A stretch of 64,000 nucleotides of DNA from the NCBI RefSeq assembly GCF_046035435.1, contig NZ_JBFNFH010000001.1; one strand, written 5' to 3'. Within the stretch, counting starts at the first letter, position 1. Each line of letters starts with the position of its first letter. Below the pieces are notes generated by a model. The model was given only the letters and a program-made list of their open reading frames with translations, did not search any database and was not told the DNA's origin. The position numbers and the translations under genes were made by a program. The stretch comes from Helcococcus bovis. Its GTDB lineage: Bacteria > Bacillota > Clostridia > Tissierellales > Peptoniphilaceae. Positions 37,132 to 46,448 of the stretch are shown piece by piece.

Positions 37132-39108
37132 CTAAATTCCATATTCTTTCTTTAATTTTTTTATTTGATCTCTTAAACTTGCTGCTTTTTCAAAATCTAA
37201 AACTTCAGCTGCAGAAATCATTTCTTTTTCAAGATTTACTATAATTTCATGCATTTGTTCTGTAGAAACCGATTTCGGTTTTACATTATATTCTTTTTCT
37301 TCTTCTGCAGCCATTGAAACCGTAACAATATCTGTAATACTTTTAATAATAGATTTTGGATTAATATTGTGTTTTTCGTTATATTCTTGTTGAATTTGTC
37401 TTCTTCTATTGGTTTCTGATATAGCTTTATACATTGATTTCGTGATAGAATCACCGTACATAATTACTCTACCATTTTCATTTCTTGCAGCTCTACCTAT
37501 TGTTTGAATTAAAGATGTTTCGGATCTTAAAAATCCTTCTTTATCTGCATCCATAATTGCAATTAATGAAACTTCTGGTAAATCTAATCCTTCTCTCAAT
37601 AAGTTAATACCAACTAAAACGTCATATTTGCCAAGTCTCAAATCTCTTAGTATTTCAACTCTTTCTATTGTGTCTACATCAGAATGTAAATATGTTACTT
37701 TAACTCCATGATCTTTCATAAAATCTGTTAAATCTTCAGCCATTCTCTTTGTTAAAGTAGTTACTAAAGTTCTAAAACCATTTTTTGTATTTTCTGCTAT
37801 TTCTGTAAATAAATCATCTATTTGATTTTCTGTCGGTCTCACTTCAACAACAGGATCTAATAAACCAGTTGGCCTAATTATTTGTTCAACCTCCAATGTC
37901 TGATGATTTTTTTCATAATCTCCAGGTGTAGCCGAAACAAATATAGCTTGATTTACAAGACTTTCAAATTCATTAAATTTAAGTGGTCTATTATCTAATG
38001 CTGATGGCAACCTAAATCCATAATCAACTAAATTTTGCTTTCTCGATCTATCGCCTTCATACATTCCTCTAACTTGTGGTAGTGTAACGTGAGACTCATC
38101 TACCATCAAAAGCCAGTCTTCTGGGAAATAATCCAATAAAGTAAATGGTCTAGATCCTGGTTCTCTTTGACTTAAATGTCTAGAATAATTTTCTATACCC
38201 GAAACAAATCCTACTTCTGTAAGCATTTCTATATCATAAGTAGTTCTTTGTTCTAATCTTTGAGCTTCCAATAATTTATTATGATCATTAAACCATTTTA
38301 ATCTTTCTTGTAATTCTTCACCGATACTCTTTACAGCTAAATTTATCTTATCCCTAGATGTAGCATAATGTGAGGCAGGGAAAATCATTATATGATTTAA
38401 ATGTTTAATTATTTCTCCAGTTAAATAGTTTATTTCTGAAATTCTATCAATTTCGTCTCCAAAAAATTCTATTCTGTAAATATTTTCAGTAGCATTAGCT
38501 GGAAATATATCAACTATATCTCCTCTAACTCTGAATGTACCTCTAGAAAAATCAATATCATTTCTCATAAATTGTATATTGATTAATTTTTTCAATACAT
38601 CATCTCTCTCTATTTCCATTCCAGGTCTTAATGATACTGTCATCTTTTCATAATCTATAGGATCTCCCAAACCATATATACAAGAAACTGATGCAACAAT
38701 TATTACATTTCTATTTTCATATAAAGCTGCTGTGGCTGAATGTCGCATTTTATCAATTTCATCATTAATTGATGAATCCTTAGCAATATATGTATCCGTT
38801 GCAAATACATACGCTTCTGGTTGATAATAATCATAATATGAAACAAAGTATTCAACAGAATCTTCAGGAAAAAATTCCTTAAATTCTTGAAATAATTGAT
38901 ATGCCAAAGTTTTATTATGCGCTAATACCAATGTTGGTCTATTAACTTCTTGTATTATATTAGCCATTGTAAAAGTTTTACCTGATCCGGTTACTCCTTT
39001 TAATGTTTGAAATTTATCTCCATTATTCAAACCTTCAACCAAAGTTTTTATCGCATTTGGTTGATCTCCCATAGGCTTAAATTTTGATTTTAAATGAAAT
39101 TTCGTCAT
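37132..39108 (-). CDS. uvrB: Excinuclease ABC subunit B
   Basis: 658-residue helicase-like damage verifier. Walker A is GVTGSGKTFT, the beta-hairpin is around YYDYYQPEAYV, and motif VI is QTIGRAARN. The C-terminal UVR domain (ILDFEKAASLRDQIKKL type) that binds UvrA and UvrC is present. It partners with UvrA downstream and follows ctpA by 14 bp. Confidence 0.97.
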   Translation of the reverse strand: MTKFHLKSKFKPMGDQPNAIKTLVEGLNNGDKFQTLKGVTGSGKTFTMANIIQEVNRPTLVLAHNKTLAYQLFQEFKEFFPEDSVEYFVSYYDYYQPEAYVFATDTYIAKDSSINDEIDKMRHSATAALYENRNVIIVASVSCIYGLGDPIDYEKMTVSLRPGMEIERDDVLKKLINIQFMRNDIDFSRGTFRVRGDIVDIFPANATENIYRIEFFGDEIDRISEINYLTGEIIKHLNHIMIFPASHYATSRDKINLAVKSIGEELQERLKWFNDHNKLLEAQRLEQRTTYDIEMLTEVGFVSGIENYSRHLSQREPGSRPFTLLDYFPEDWLLMVDESHVTLPQVRGMYEGDRSRKQNLVDYGFRLPSALDNRPLKFNEFESLVNQAIFVSATPGDYEKNHQTLEVEQIIRPTGLLDPVVEVRPTENQIDDLFTEIAENTKNGFRTLVTTLTKRMAEDLTDFMKDHGVKVTYLHSDVDTIERVEILRDLRLGKYDVLVGINLLREGLDLPEVSLIAIMDADKEGFLRSETSLIQTIGRAARNENGRVIMYGDSITKSMYKAISETNRRRQIQQEYNEKHNINPKSIIKSITDIVTVSMAAEEEKEYNVKPKSVSTEQMHEIIVNLEKEMISAAEVLDFEKAASLRDQIKKLKKEYGI

Positions 39109-39122
39109 TTTATCTCTTTTCT

Positions 39123-40346
39123 TTATTTTAATAATTCTATTGCTTTTTGTAATTGTGTATCATTTTCTAAGTTATCAACTCCTATTTTCTTAACATTTTC
39201 TGGAATTTTTACTTCATAATCAGGTTTTATCCCCTTTTCATGAATTTTGTGTCCTTTTGGTGTAAAAAATTCTGCAATAGTAATTTTTAGTCCTTCCTGT
39301 TTTGTTTCTACATTAAATGGAAAAATTTGTTGGATTACACCTTTACCATATGAATTTTCTCCAACTAATATACTTCTCTTTCTATCTTGTAATGCTCCAG
39401 ACATTACTTCAGATGCTGATGCAGAACCCTTATTAATTAATGTTACCATTGGAATATCAGTCAATGTTCCATCTTGAGTTTCATACTTTTCAACATTTCC
39501 ATTTTTATCTCTTGCCGTAATTAATACACCTTTATTCATTAACATATTAGCAATGTTTAATGTTGAATCTAAAAGACCACCAGGATTATTTCTTAAATCT
39601 AAAATAAGTTTTGTAGCGCCCTTATCCTTTAATTCCTTTAAAGCTTTTTCAAAATCTTCATCTGTTTTTTCTTGAAAATTTGTTACTAAAATATATCCAA
39701 TATTATTTTCTAACATTTTAGGATAAACTGAATCAAGATTTATTACTGCTCTTGTAACTTTTATATCTACATCCTGTTCTTTACCATCTATATTACGTTT
39801 TACAGTTATAACAACAGTTTCTCCAACTTTCCCTCTCATAACTTTTACTGCTTTATCTAAATCTTTACCTAAAAATACATTTCCGTTTATCTTAGAAATT
39901 TTATCTCCAGCCTTAATACCAGAAATATCAGCTGGTGATCCTTTTATTGGAGCAATTACTTCGATGTATCCATCATCTGAAACTCCAACTTGTATTCCTA
40001 CTCCAGAAAATTCTCCAGAATTATGATCCATTAATTCTTTATATTCTTTTTCATTAAAAAATTCAGAGTATTTATCATTAAGGGATTCCAAAATTCCCTT
40101 ATAAATTCCTTCCTCAATATCTTCATATTTAAAATCATGTAAATATCTTTTATCAATTAAATCTACAAGTGATGATATATTTTTATTAACTCTATCAAAA
40201 TTTAATGTTTTACTTTCTTTTTTTTCATTTGTTGTAGTATTATTGCTTAAACTATTGTTTGAACTTCTTAAACCAAAATTAAAACTTACTAAAGATGTCA
40301 AAACAATAATACATGCATATATTAAGATTTTAGCTTTCTTATTCAT
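39123..40346 (-). CDS. ctpA: C-terminal processing protease (S41, CtpA-like)
   Basis: 407 residues with an N-terminal membrane anchor (about 7-27), a PDZ domain (about 110-200: GVGIQVGVSDDGYIEVIAPI and SPADISGIKAGDKI), then the S41 protease domain. The catalytic serine lies in KGSASASEVMSGAL and the lysine in NSYGKGVIQ. It acts outside the membrane on unfolded proteins or peptidoglycan enzymes. GGAGG precedes the ATG, with TATAAT about 25 bases upstream of the start. It leads the ctpA-uvrB-uvrA group. Confidence 0.93.
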   Translation of the reverse strand: MNKKAKILIYACIIVLTSLVSFNFGLRSSNNSLSNNTTTNEKKESKTLNFDRVNKNISSLVDLIDKRYLHDFKYEDIEEGIYKGILESLNDKYSEFFNEKEYKELMDHNSGEFSGVGIQVGVSDDGYIEVIAPIKGSPADISGIKAGDKISKINGNVFLGKDLDKAVKVMRGKVGETVVITVKRNIDGKEQDVDIKVTRAVINLDSVYPKMLENNIGYILVTNFQEKTDEDFEKALKELKDKGATKLILDLRNNPGGLLDSTLNIANMLMNKGVLITARDKNGNVEKYETQDGTLTDIPMVTLINKGSASASEVMSGALQDRKRSILVGENSYGKGVIQQIFPFNVETKQEGLKITIAEFFTPKGHKIHEKGIKPDYEVKIPENVKKIGVDNLENDTQLQKAIELLK

Positions 40347-40397
40347 ATTACCTCCAAATCATATATATAATTATATTACATATTAAAAAAAATAAAA

Positions 40398-40440
40398 GAT
40401 ACCATTACAAAATAACTTTAAGTCATCTTGCAATAGTACC
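40398..40440 (-). terminator. Terminator of the ftsE-ftsX-peptidase operon
   Basis: Up to 20 bp of stem. Every departure from perfect complementarity is a G-U pair in the minus-strand RNA, and the stem is followed by TTTTATTTTTTTT. Confidence 0.88.
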
Positions 40441-40448
40441 TAATAATT

Positions 40449-41822
40449 TTAATTAATATATGCTAAAGGATTTTGTGCTTGTCCATTTATTCTTACTTCA
40501 AAATGTAAATGTGAACCTGTTGAATATCCTGTAGTACCCATAGGTGCTATATATTGCCCTCTAGATACACGTTGCCCAACAGAAACAGGAATGCTACTTA
40601 AATGCGCATACCTTGTCGTCATACCATTTCCATGATCTATTATTATAAGATTTCCATATCCATAATCATTCCATCCAGCATATGTAACAACTCCATCTTC
40701 TGCTGCATAAATATTTGTTCCCAATGGTCCAGCTAAATCAACACCTGAATGGAATCCTCCAGAATACCAAGATCCATCTTGTAATGTAAATCCTGATCTC
40801 CATCCAAAATAACTTGAAATATATTTCGCATCTGAAGGCCATGCTAATTGTCCATTTCCATAATTAGGACTTGAAGAATTTATATCATCTAATTCTGCTT
40901 TTTTTCTTCTAAGCGCTTCTAATCTAGCTGTTTCCGCTTCTTCTTCAATCTTTCTTTCCAAATCAGCTATTTCACTTTCCAATGATTGCTTTTTATCTTG
41001 TAAGCTTCTTTTTTCAGAAAGTTTTTCACTTATTTTAGCTTCATAATCACTTATATATTTATCTAATTCTTCAATTTTTTTAGATTTTTCACCTTCTTTA
41101 GATTTTACATCAGCTAACAATTTGTCTTTTATTGATTTTTGAGCATCTAAATCAAATTTTTCTTTTTCAAGATTTTGTTTAGTAATTTCTAAAACTTTTT
41201 TTTGTCCATTTAATTCATTTAGCAATTTATCTAATTTTTCTTTATCAGATTTTAAAGTTTCAATTAAATTCTTATCATTTTTAGTAATGGTTGTCATCAT
41301 TTTATTTCTTGATAAAAAATCATTGAAATTTTGAGATGACAATAAAACTTCAACTTTTTGCGCATCTCCCATTTTATACATAATTACTAATCTTTCTTTC
41401 AATAACTCTGTATTTTTTAATATTTTTTTCTTTACTTCGTCTACTTCTTTTTCATTTTTAGATATTTTTGCTGTAGTATCTATAATCTGAGCTTCATTAT
41501 CATAAATTTTATTAAGTGTTTTTTGAATTTCACCATTCAAAAAGCCAATTTGATCTTCAAGAGAAGCTTTTTCTTTTTGTAATTTTGATAACTCTTCATT
41601 TATTGATTTTTTTACATCATTATTTTGATCAATTTCTCCTTGATAGGTATCAATTTTATAATTTCTAGCATCAATATCATAATCAATTTGATTTAATGAG
41701 TTTTTGGTATCATTTAGTTTTTGATTTAAACTTGAAGCATAATTTAAATTTGTATTACCAAATAATAAAATCGCAGATAAAATATAAGCTGCTAATTTTA
41801 TATATTTTTTTCTACTTGACAT
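40449..41822 (-). CDS. M23 murein hydrolase, PcsB/EnvC-like FtsEX partner
   Basis: 457 residues. A signal peptide (about 1-29) is followed by a long coiled coil (about 30-300, dense in Lys/Glu/Leu), then a peptidase M23/LytM domain with zinc motifs FHSGVDLAG and HLHFEVRING. The design matches EnvC (Gram-negative) and the coiled-coil section of PcsB (streptococcal), both controlled by FtsEX at the septum. Both Zn motifs are intact, so unlike EnvC activators with a degenerate site it may cut peptide cross-links itself. The start overlaps the end of ftsX by 11 bases, strong evidence of partnership. Confidence 0.92.
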   Translation of the reverse strand: MSSRKKYIKLAAYILSAILLFGNTNLNYASSLNQKLNDTKNSLNQIDYDIDARNYKIDTYQGEIDQNNDVKKSINEELSKLQKEKASLEDQIGFLNGEIQKTLNKIYDNEAQIIDTTAKISKNEKEVDEVKKKILKNTELLKERLVIMYKMGDAQKVEVLLSSQNFNDFLSRNKMMTTITKNDKNLIETLKSDKEKLDKLLNELNGQKKVLEITKQNLEKEKFDLDAQKSIKDKLLADVKSKEGEKSKKIEELDKYISDYEAKISEKLSEKRSLQDKKQSLESEIADLERKIEEEAETARLEALRRKKAELDDINSSSPNYGNGQLAWPSDAKYISSYFGWRSGFTLQDGSWYSGGFHSGVDLAGPLGTNIYAAEDGVVTYAGWNDYGYGNLIIIDHGNGMTTRYAHLSSIPVSVGQRVSRGQYIAPMGTTGYSTGSHLHFEVRINGQAQNPLAYIN

Positions 41823-42741
41823 ATTTTACCTCTCTATTAATTAAGTATCTTCTAATTGAGAAAATAGATCCAATAACACCTATTCCCAATCCTAGTGAAT
41901 TAATAATTTGGAAAAGACTAATCTTCAACAATTCTGGATCAATTAAACTCAAAATTGTGAAATTACTTTCTAATCTAGCACCAAAGTTTACATATATAAA
42001 TTTATATAAAAAGTATACCGCTAAAAATGATAATATTGAAGCTATCAAACTATAAAATATACCTTCTATTATAAAAGGTATCCTTATATAATTATTTGTA
42101 GCACCAACATTTTTCATTATTGCAATTTCATTAATTCTTGATACTACTGTTAATTTTATAGTGTTAGAAATTATGAATAATGAAACTATCATCAATACCA
42201 CAACTAGTACAGCACCAAATATTTTCACATAATTAGACACTTTATAAACTTTATCAACTAAATCTTTATAATAATTTATTTCTTCAATACTTTGATCTCC
42301 GTCTAAAGATTTTGCAAATTCTTTCGCTTGAGAAATATCTTCTAATTTAACTATAAATGATGATGGTAAAACTTTTTCTAAATCCATATTATCAAGTAAT
42401 TTAGAATTATCGCCCCAACTTTTTTTCATTATATCTAAAGCTTCTTTAGAAGATCTAAATTCTACAGTTTTATTTATAGGAGAACCTTCAATTTTATGTT
42501 TTAGTTCTGCAATTTGAACTTCAGTTGCATCTTTTTTAATAAAAATTTCAACATCATTTACTTTTCCTTGTACTTGAAGAGCAACATTATTGATACTTAC
42601 AGTAATAATAATTATTATTCCAATAACAAATAATGTGGAAAATGTAGAAGTTATAGAAACTAAACCTAAGTTTTTATGTTTCCAAATTCCCTTTATTCCT
42701 TCTTTTAGTGTGTTAATAAATTTTCTAAATACTTTCATCAT
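41812..42741 (-). CDS. ftsX: Cell division ABC transporter permease FtsX
   Basis: 309 residues with four transmembrane segments (about 27-48, 180-202, 228-250, 275-298) and a large extracellular loop after the first. It passes the ATPase signal from FtsE to a murein hydrolase. Two consecutive ATG codons open the gene, overlapping ftsE by 14-17 bases. The M23 hydrolase follows and overlaps it too. Confidence 0.94.
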   Translation of the reverse strand: MMKVFRKFINTLKEGIKGIWKHKNLGLVSITSTFSTLFVIGIIIIITVSINNVALQVQGKVNDVEIFIKKDATEVQIAELKHKIEGSPINKTVEFRSSKEALDIMKKSWGDNSKLLDNMDLEKVLPSSFIVKLEDISQAKEFAKSLDGDQSIEEINYYKDLVDKVYKVSNYVKIFGAVLVVVLMIVSLFIISNTIKLTVVSRINEIAIMKNVGATNNYIRIPFIIEGIFYSLIASILSFLAVYFLYKFIYVNFGARLESNFTILSLIDPELLKISLFQIINSLGLGIGVIGSIFSIRRYLINREVKYVK

Positions 42742-43408
42742 AACCTCCCACGGAATCTCTTACAATACTTCCATTTGACAAGGAAATTACTCTTTTTTGC
42801 ATTTTGTCAACTATTTCTTTTGAATGTGTATTGATAATAACTGTTGTACCTTTTTTATTTACATCTTCAAAACAATCCATAATTTCCCAAGCAGTATTAG
42901 GATCCAAGTTACCTGTAGGTTCATCCGCAAGAATTATTTTTGGTTCTATTGATAACGCTCTTGCAATTGATAATCTTTGCTTTTCACCACCAGATAATTC
43001 ATTAGGATATGATTTTTTTCTATGTTTTAAATGTACAATATCTAAAACTTCATCTATTTTTTCTCTTTTACTTTTTCTAGATAAACCTTTAACATCTAAA
43101 ACAAATTCTATATTTTCATAAACAGTTCTATTTGGTAATAATCTAAAATCTTGAAAAACTACACCTATAGTTGTTCTTACTTTAGGTATCATTCTTCTAG
43201 AAACTTTAGTAATATCATCTCCCATTAAATATAATCTTCCACTATCTGGATCTATTTCTTTTAATAATAAACGAGTAATTGTAGATTTTCCTGCTCCACT
43301 TGCACCTGTAATAAATACAAACTCACCATTTTGAATTTCAAATGAAACATTATTTATAGCTACAATTTTATCAGAATATTTTTTATTAACATTTTCAAAT
43401 TTAATCAT
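42725..43408 (-). CDS. ftsE: Cell division ATP-binding protein FtsE
   Basis: 227-residue ABC ATPase. Walker A is GASGAGKST near 35, then VVFQDFRLLPNRTVYENI typical of FtsE, signature ELSGGEKQR, and ILADEPTGNLDP. GCAGGAAGGTATTT precedes the ATG. It is the first gene of the ftsEX-hydrolase operon, behind an upstream region with duplicated direct-repeat sites. Confidence 0.96.
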   Translation of the reverse strand: MIKFENVNKKYSDKIVAINNVSFEIQNGEFVFITGASGAGKSTITRLLLKEIDPDSGRLYLMGDDITKVSRRMIPKVRTTIGVVFQDFRLLPNRTVYENIEFVLDVKGLSRKSKREKIDEVLDIVHLKHRKKSYPNELSGGEKQRLSIARALSIEPKIILADEPTGNLDPNTAWEIMDCFEDVNKKGTTVIINTHSKEIVDKMQKRVISLSNGSIVRDSVGGYDESI

Positions 43409-43427
43409 AAATACCTTCCTGCAAAAT

Positions 43428-43488
43428 ATTATATCATAAAAAGTTACAAAAAGGTTAAAAATTTCAACTTAAGTTACAAAAAAGTTAA
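43428..43488 (-). promoter_or_regulatory. ftsE promoter with two 18-bp tandem direct repeats
   Basis: A minus-strand TATAAT lies at 43428-43433. Upstream are two copies of TTAAC(C/T)TTTTTGTAACTT (43441-43458 and 43471-43488), 30 bp apart with one mismatch. Each copy holds TTAAC and GTAAC 11 bp apart, the pattern of OmpR/PhoB-family response-regulator boxes. The rest of the 303-bp ftsE-pyk gap has an AT-rich hairpin near 43515-43545 and the pyk terminator. Confidence 0.55.
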
Positions 43489-43596
43489 TTTAATTTAATA
43501 AAAAGTAAAAAAAGGCTGTTACATAATATCATTATTTTATGTATTTAGATTTTTGTAGTAGTTTTTATAAAATATAATTTTAATAATTATTATATT

Positions 43597-43642
43597 ATAC
43601 AAAACAAGCCCTAGATTTTACAATCTAGGGCTTGTTTTGTAT
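43597..43642 (-). terminator. Terminator of the tadA-dnaE-pfkA-pyk operon
   Basis: Perfect 21-bp inverted repeat around CAAGCCCTAGATT with a 4-base TTAC loop, about 70 bases past the pyk stop. T-rich arms on both strands make it usable in either direction. Confidence 0.85.
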
Positions 43643-43711
43643 TTTTGTTAAATTTTTGTAATTTAACGGCTATTTTTATTTTTCAACTACCTCTTATAAA
43701 TTATTTATTAA

Positions 43712-45469
43712 TTACATAACTTTTGCAGAACCATCGTATACTATACCTGCATATGCATCTAATGTTATTAATTGTCCATTTTCGATCTTTTCTTTTGTTA
43801 AATCAGCACCAATAATTGCTGGTAATTTGTAGTGTAATGCAGTAATTGCAGCATGGGATGTTAAACCTCCTTGTTCTACAATTATACCTGCAGATTTTTC
43901 AATAAATGGAATCATGTCTGCATCTGTGTATTTAGCAACAATTATATCTCCATCCATAAATTTTTCTTTTAATTGTTCTGCGTTTTCTACAACACAAGCT
44001 CTTCCTACAACTGAGCTCTTACCAATAGGTTGTCCTTGTGAAAGAACTTTAGCAACAGTATGAACTTTTAGCATATTTGTTGAACCAGGGGTTGCAACTG
44101 GAATACCTGCTGATAATACAATTAAATCACCTTCACTAATATATTTATTTTTTAATGCTTCAGAAATTGAATTGTCGATTAATTGATCTGTTAATTCAAC
44201 TTTCTTTGTTAAAATTGGGTAAACACCCCATACTAATGATAATTTTCTTGCTACTTCTGGAACATGTGTTGTTGCAATGATTTGTGTTTCTGGTCTAAAT
44301 TTAGAAATTGATCTTGCTGTTCCACCTGATGTTGTAGCTGCAACTATCGCATTAGCATTTAATTGTTCTGAAATTCTTGAAACAGAATTTGAAATTGCGT
44401 TAGTTGGATCACTTTCAATCCATTCTTTTCTTGATTCTACTGCTTTCTTATAGTCTATTGATGATTCAATGTGTAATGCAATTCTTCTCATTGTTTCAAC
44501 AGCTTGTACCGGATATTTACCTGCTGCTGTTTCCCCTGATAACATGATAGCATCTGAACCGTCTAAAATAGCATTAGCTACATCATTTACTTCAGCTCTT
44601 GTTGGTCTTGGGTTTCTTATCATTGAGTCTAACATTTGTGTAGCAGTTATAACTGGTTTTCCTAATAAATTACATTTTCTAATGATTTCTTTTTGAACCA
44701 AAGGAACTCTTTCATTTGAAACTTCTACCCCTAAGTCCCCTCTAGCTACCATGATACCATCTGAAACTTCTATAATTTCATCTAAGTTTTCTACACCTTC
44801 TTCACTTTCAATTTTTGAAATAATGTGTACGTGTTCTCCACCACATTCTTCTAAAACTTTTCTGATTGCTAAAACGTCATCTGCTTTTCTGATGAATGAT
44901 GCTGCAATAAAGTCAATTCCATTTTCAACACCAAATTTAATGTCATTAATATCTTTTTCTGTTAATGCTGGTAAGTTAATCTTGATACTTGGCGCATTTA
45001 AACCTTTTCTATCTTTGATATCACCATAGTTAACTACTGTTGTATGAATTTCTGTTCCTTCGATTGAATCTACTACAAATTCTACTAAACCATCATCGAT
45101 TAAAATTCTGTTTCCTGGAACTAAATCTTTTGGTAGATCTTTATATGAAACTGAAACGATTGATTGATCCCCAACGATATCTCTAGTTGTTAATGTAAAT
45201 TTATCTCCTGATTTTAAACTTACAACCATTCCATCTTTGAATGTACCTATTCTAATTTCTGGACCTTTTGTATCCAACATGATTGCAGTATAATTTCCTA
45301 ATTTTTCTCTAACTTTTTTAATATTTTGAATTCTTTGTAAATGTTCTGCATGATCACCGTGTGAAAAGTTTAAACGGCAAACATTCATTCCCATTCCCAT
45401 TAATTCTTCTAATTTTGCTTCAGATTCTGATGCTGGTCCAATTGTACATACTATTTTTGTTCTTTTCAT
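43712..45469 (-). CDS. pyk: Pyruvate kinase with C-terminal PEP-utilizer domain
   Basis: 585 residues. The catalytic core includes MNVCRLNFSHGDH, IMLDTKGPEIR and MVARGDLGVE. The extra ~110 C-terminal residues (GIIVEQGGLTSHAAI) form the mobile PEP-utilizer domain seen in Bacillus-type enzymes. It converts PEP + ADP to pyruvate + ATP. It follows pfkA by 11 bp, pairing the two controlled steps of glycolysis in one transcript. Confidence 0.97.
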   Translation of the reverse strand: MKRTKIVCTIGPASESEAKLEELMGMGMNVCRLNFSHGDHAEHLQRIQNIKKVREKLGNYTAIMLDTKGPEIRIGTFKDGMVVSLKSGDKFTLTTRDIVGDQSIVSVSYKDLPKDLVPGNRILIDDGLVEFVVDSIEGTEIHTTVVNYGDIKDRKGLNAPSIKINLPALTEKDINDIKFGVENGIDFIAASFIRKADDVLAIRKVLEECGGEHVHIISKIESEEGVENLDEIIEVSDGIMVARGDLGVEVSNERVPLVQKEIIRKCNLLGKPVITATQMLDSMIRNPRPTRAEVNDVANAILDGSDAIMLSGETAAGKYPVQAVETMRRIALHIESSIDYKKAVESRKEWIESDPTNAISNSVSRISEQLNANAIVAATTSGGTARSISKFRPETQIIATTHVPEVARKLSLVWGVYPILTKKVELTDQLIDNSISEALKNKYISEGDLIVLSAGIPVATPGSTNMLKVHTVAKVLSQGQPIGKSSVVGRACVVENAEQLKEKFMDGDIIVAKYTDADMIPFIEKSAGIIVEQGGLTSHAAITALHYKLPAIIGADLTKEKIENGQLITLDAYAGIVYDGSAKVM

Positions 45470-45480
45470 TATAATTTCTC

Positions 45481-46440
45481 CTAATTTGCTAAAATACTTG
45501 CTATTGTATAAAGTTCTGTATTGAATTCACTCTTAACTTTTATTGCATCCGGTATATACATTGAAAATATTTTACCACCTTTTATACCTATTGCTAAAGA
45601 GCTCTTACCTTCTATTAATAGTTCAACAGCTTTAACACCCATTTCACTTGCCATGATTGCATCTCTCAATGCTGGGCTACCACCTCTTTGAACGTGTCCT
45701 AAAATTGTTAATTTTGTTTCAACACCTGTTCTATCTTGGATTTCTTTTGCAATATTTTGTGGATTTCCAATACCTTCAGCAACTACAACGATATGGTGTA
45801 ATTTACCTCTAGCTTTTCCTCTTTGAACTCTTGAAATAACTTGTTCCATATCAACAGGAACTTCAGGAACTAAAATGCTCTCTGCACCACCTGCTACACC
45901 TGCATATAATGCAATATCTCCACAATTTCTTCCCATTACTTCAACAACATTACCTCTGCCGTGAGATGATGATGTATCTCTTAATTTACTTATAGCTTCT
46001 TTACATGTTTCAACTGCTGTATCAAAACCAATTGTCCAATCTGTATATCCCATATCATTATCAATAGTACATGGTATACCTATTGTTTTAATTCCTCTTT
46101 CATGTAATACATTTGCTCCTTGGAATGACCCATCTCCACCTAATACAACTATTCCGTCAATATCAAAGTTTTTAATGATTTCCATAGCTTTGTCTTGGCC
46201 TTCTTTAGTCTTAAATTCTAAAGATCTCGCAGACCCTAAAATTGTACCACCTTTGTGAACGATATCTGCAACAGATGATACATTCATTTCATATATATCA
46301 CCTTTAATTAAACCATCAAAACCATTCCTTATTCCTTTAACTCTTAGACCATTTGCAAAAGCAGTTCTTGCAATAGCTCTAATAGCAGCATTCATCCCAG
46401 GTGCATCTCCACCTGAAGTCAAAACACCAATTGTCTTCAT
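45481..46440 (-). CDS. pfkA: ATP-dependent 6-phosphofructokinase
   Basis: 319 residues, standard bacterial length. ATP site GVLTSGGDAPGMN is at the N-terminus, GGDGSFQGA follows, and catalytic PCTIDNDMGYTDWTIGFDTA is present with the ATP-type Gly104-equivalent rather than a PPi-type Asp. It lies 8 bp after dnaE and 11 bp before pyk. Confidence 0.97.
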   Translation of the reverse strand: MKTIGVLTSGGDAPGMNAAIRAIARTAFANGLRVKGIRNGFDGLIKGDIYEMNVSSVADIVHKGGTILGSARSLEFKTKEGQDKAMEIIKNFDIDGIVVLGGDGSFQGANVLHERGIKTIGIPCTIDNDMGYTDWTIGFDTAVETCKEAISKLRDTSSSHGRGNVVEVMGRNCGDIALYAGVAGGAESILVPEVPVDMEQVISRVQRGKARGKLHHIVVVAEGIGNPQNIAKEIQDRTGVETKLTILGHVQRGGSPALRDAIMASEMGVKAVELLIEGKSSLAIGIKGGKIFSMYIPDAIKVKSEFNTELYTIASILAN

Positions 46441-46448
46441 ACATCCTC

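Noticed and set aside
43515..43545. Second terminator (TACATAA / TTATGTA with a later T run) upstream of ftsE
   Set aside because: Weak 7-bp AT stem and misplaced T run; left as an unassigned hairpin in the gap.
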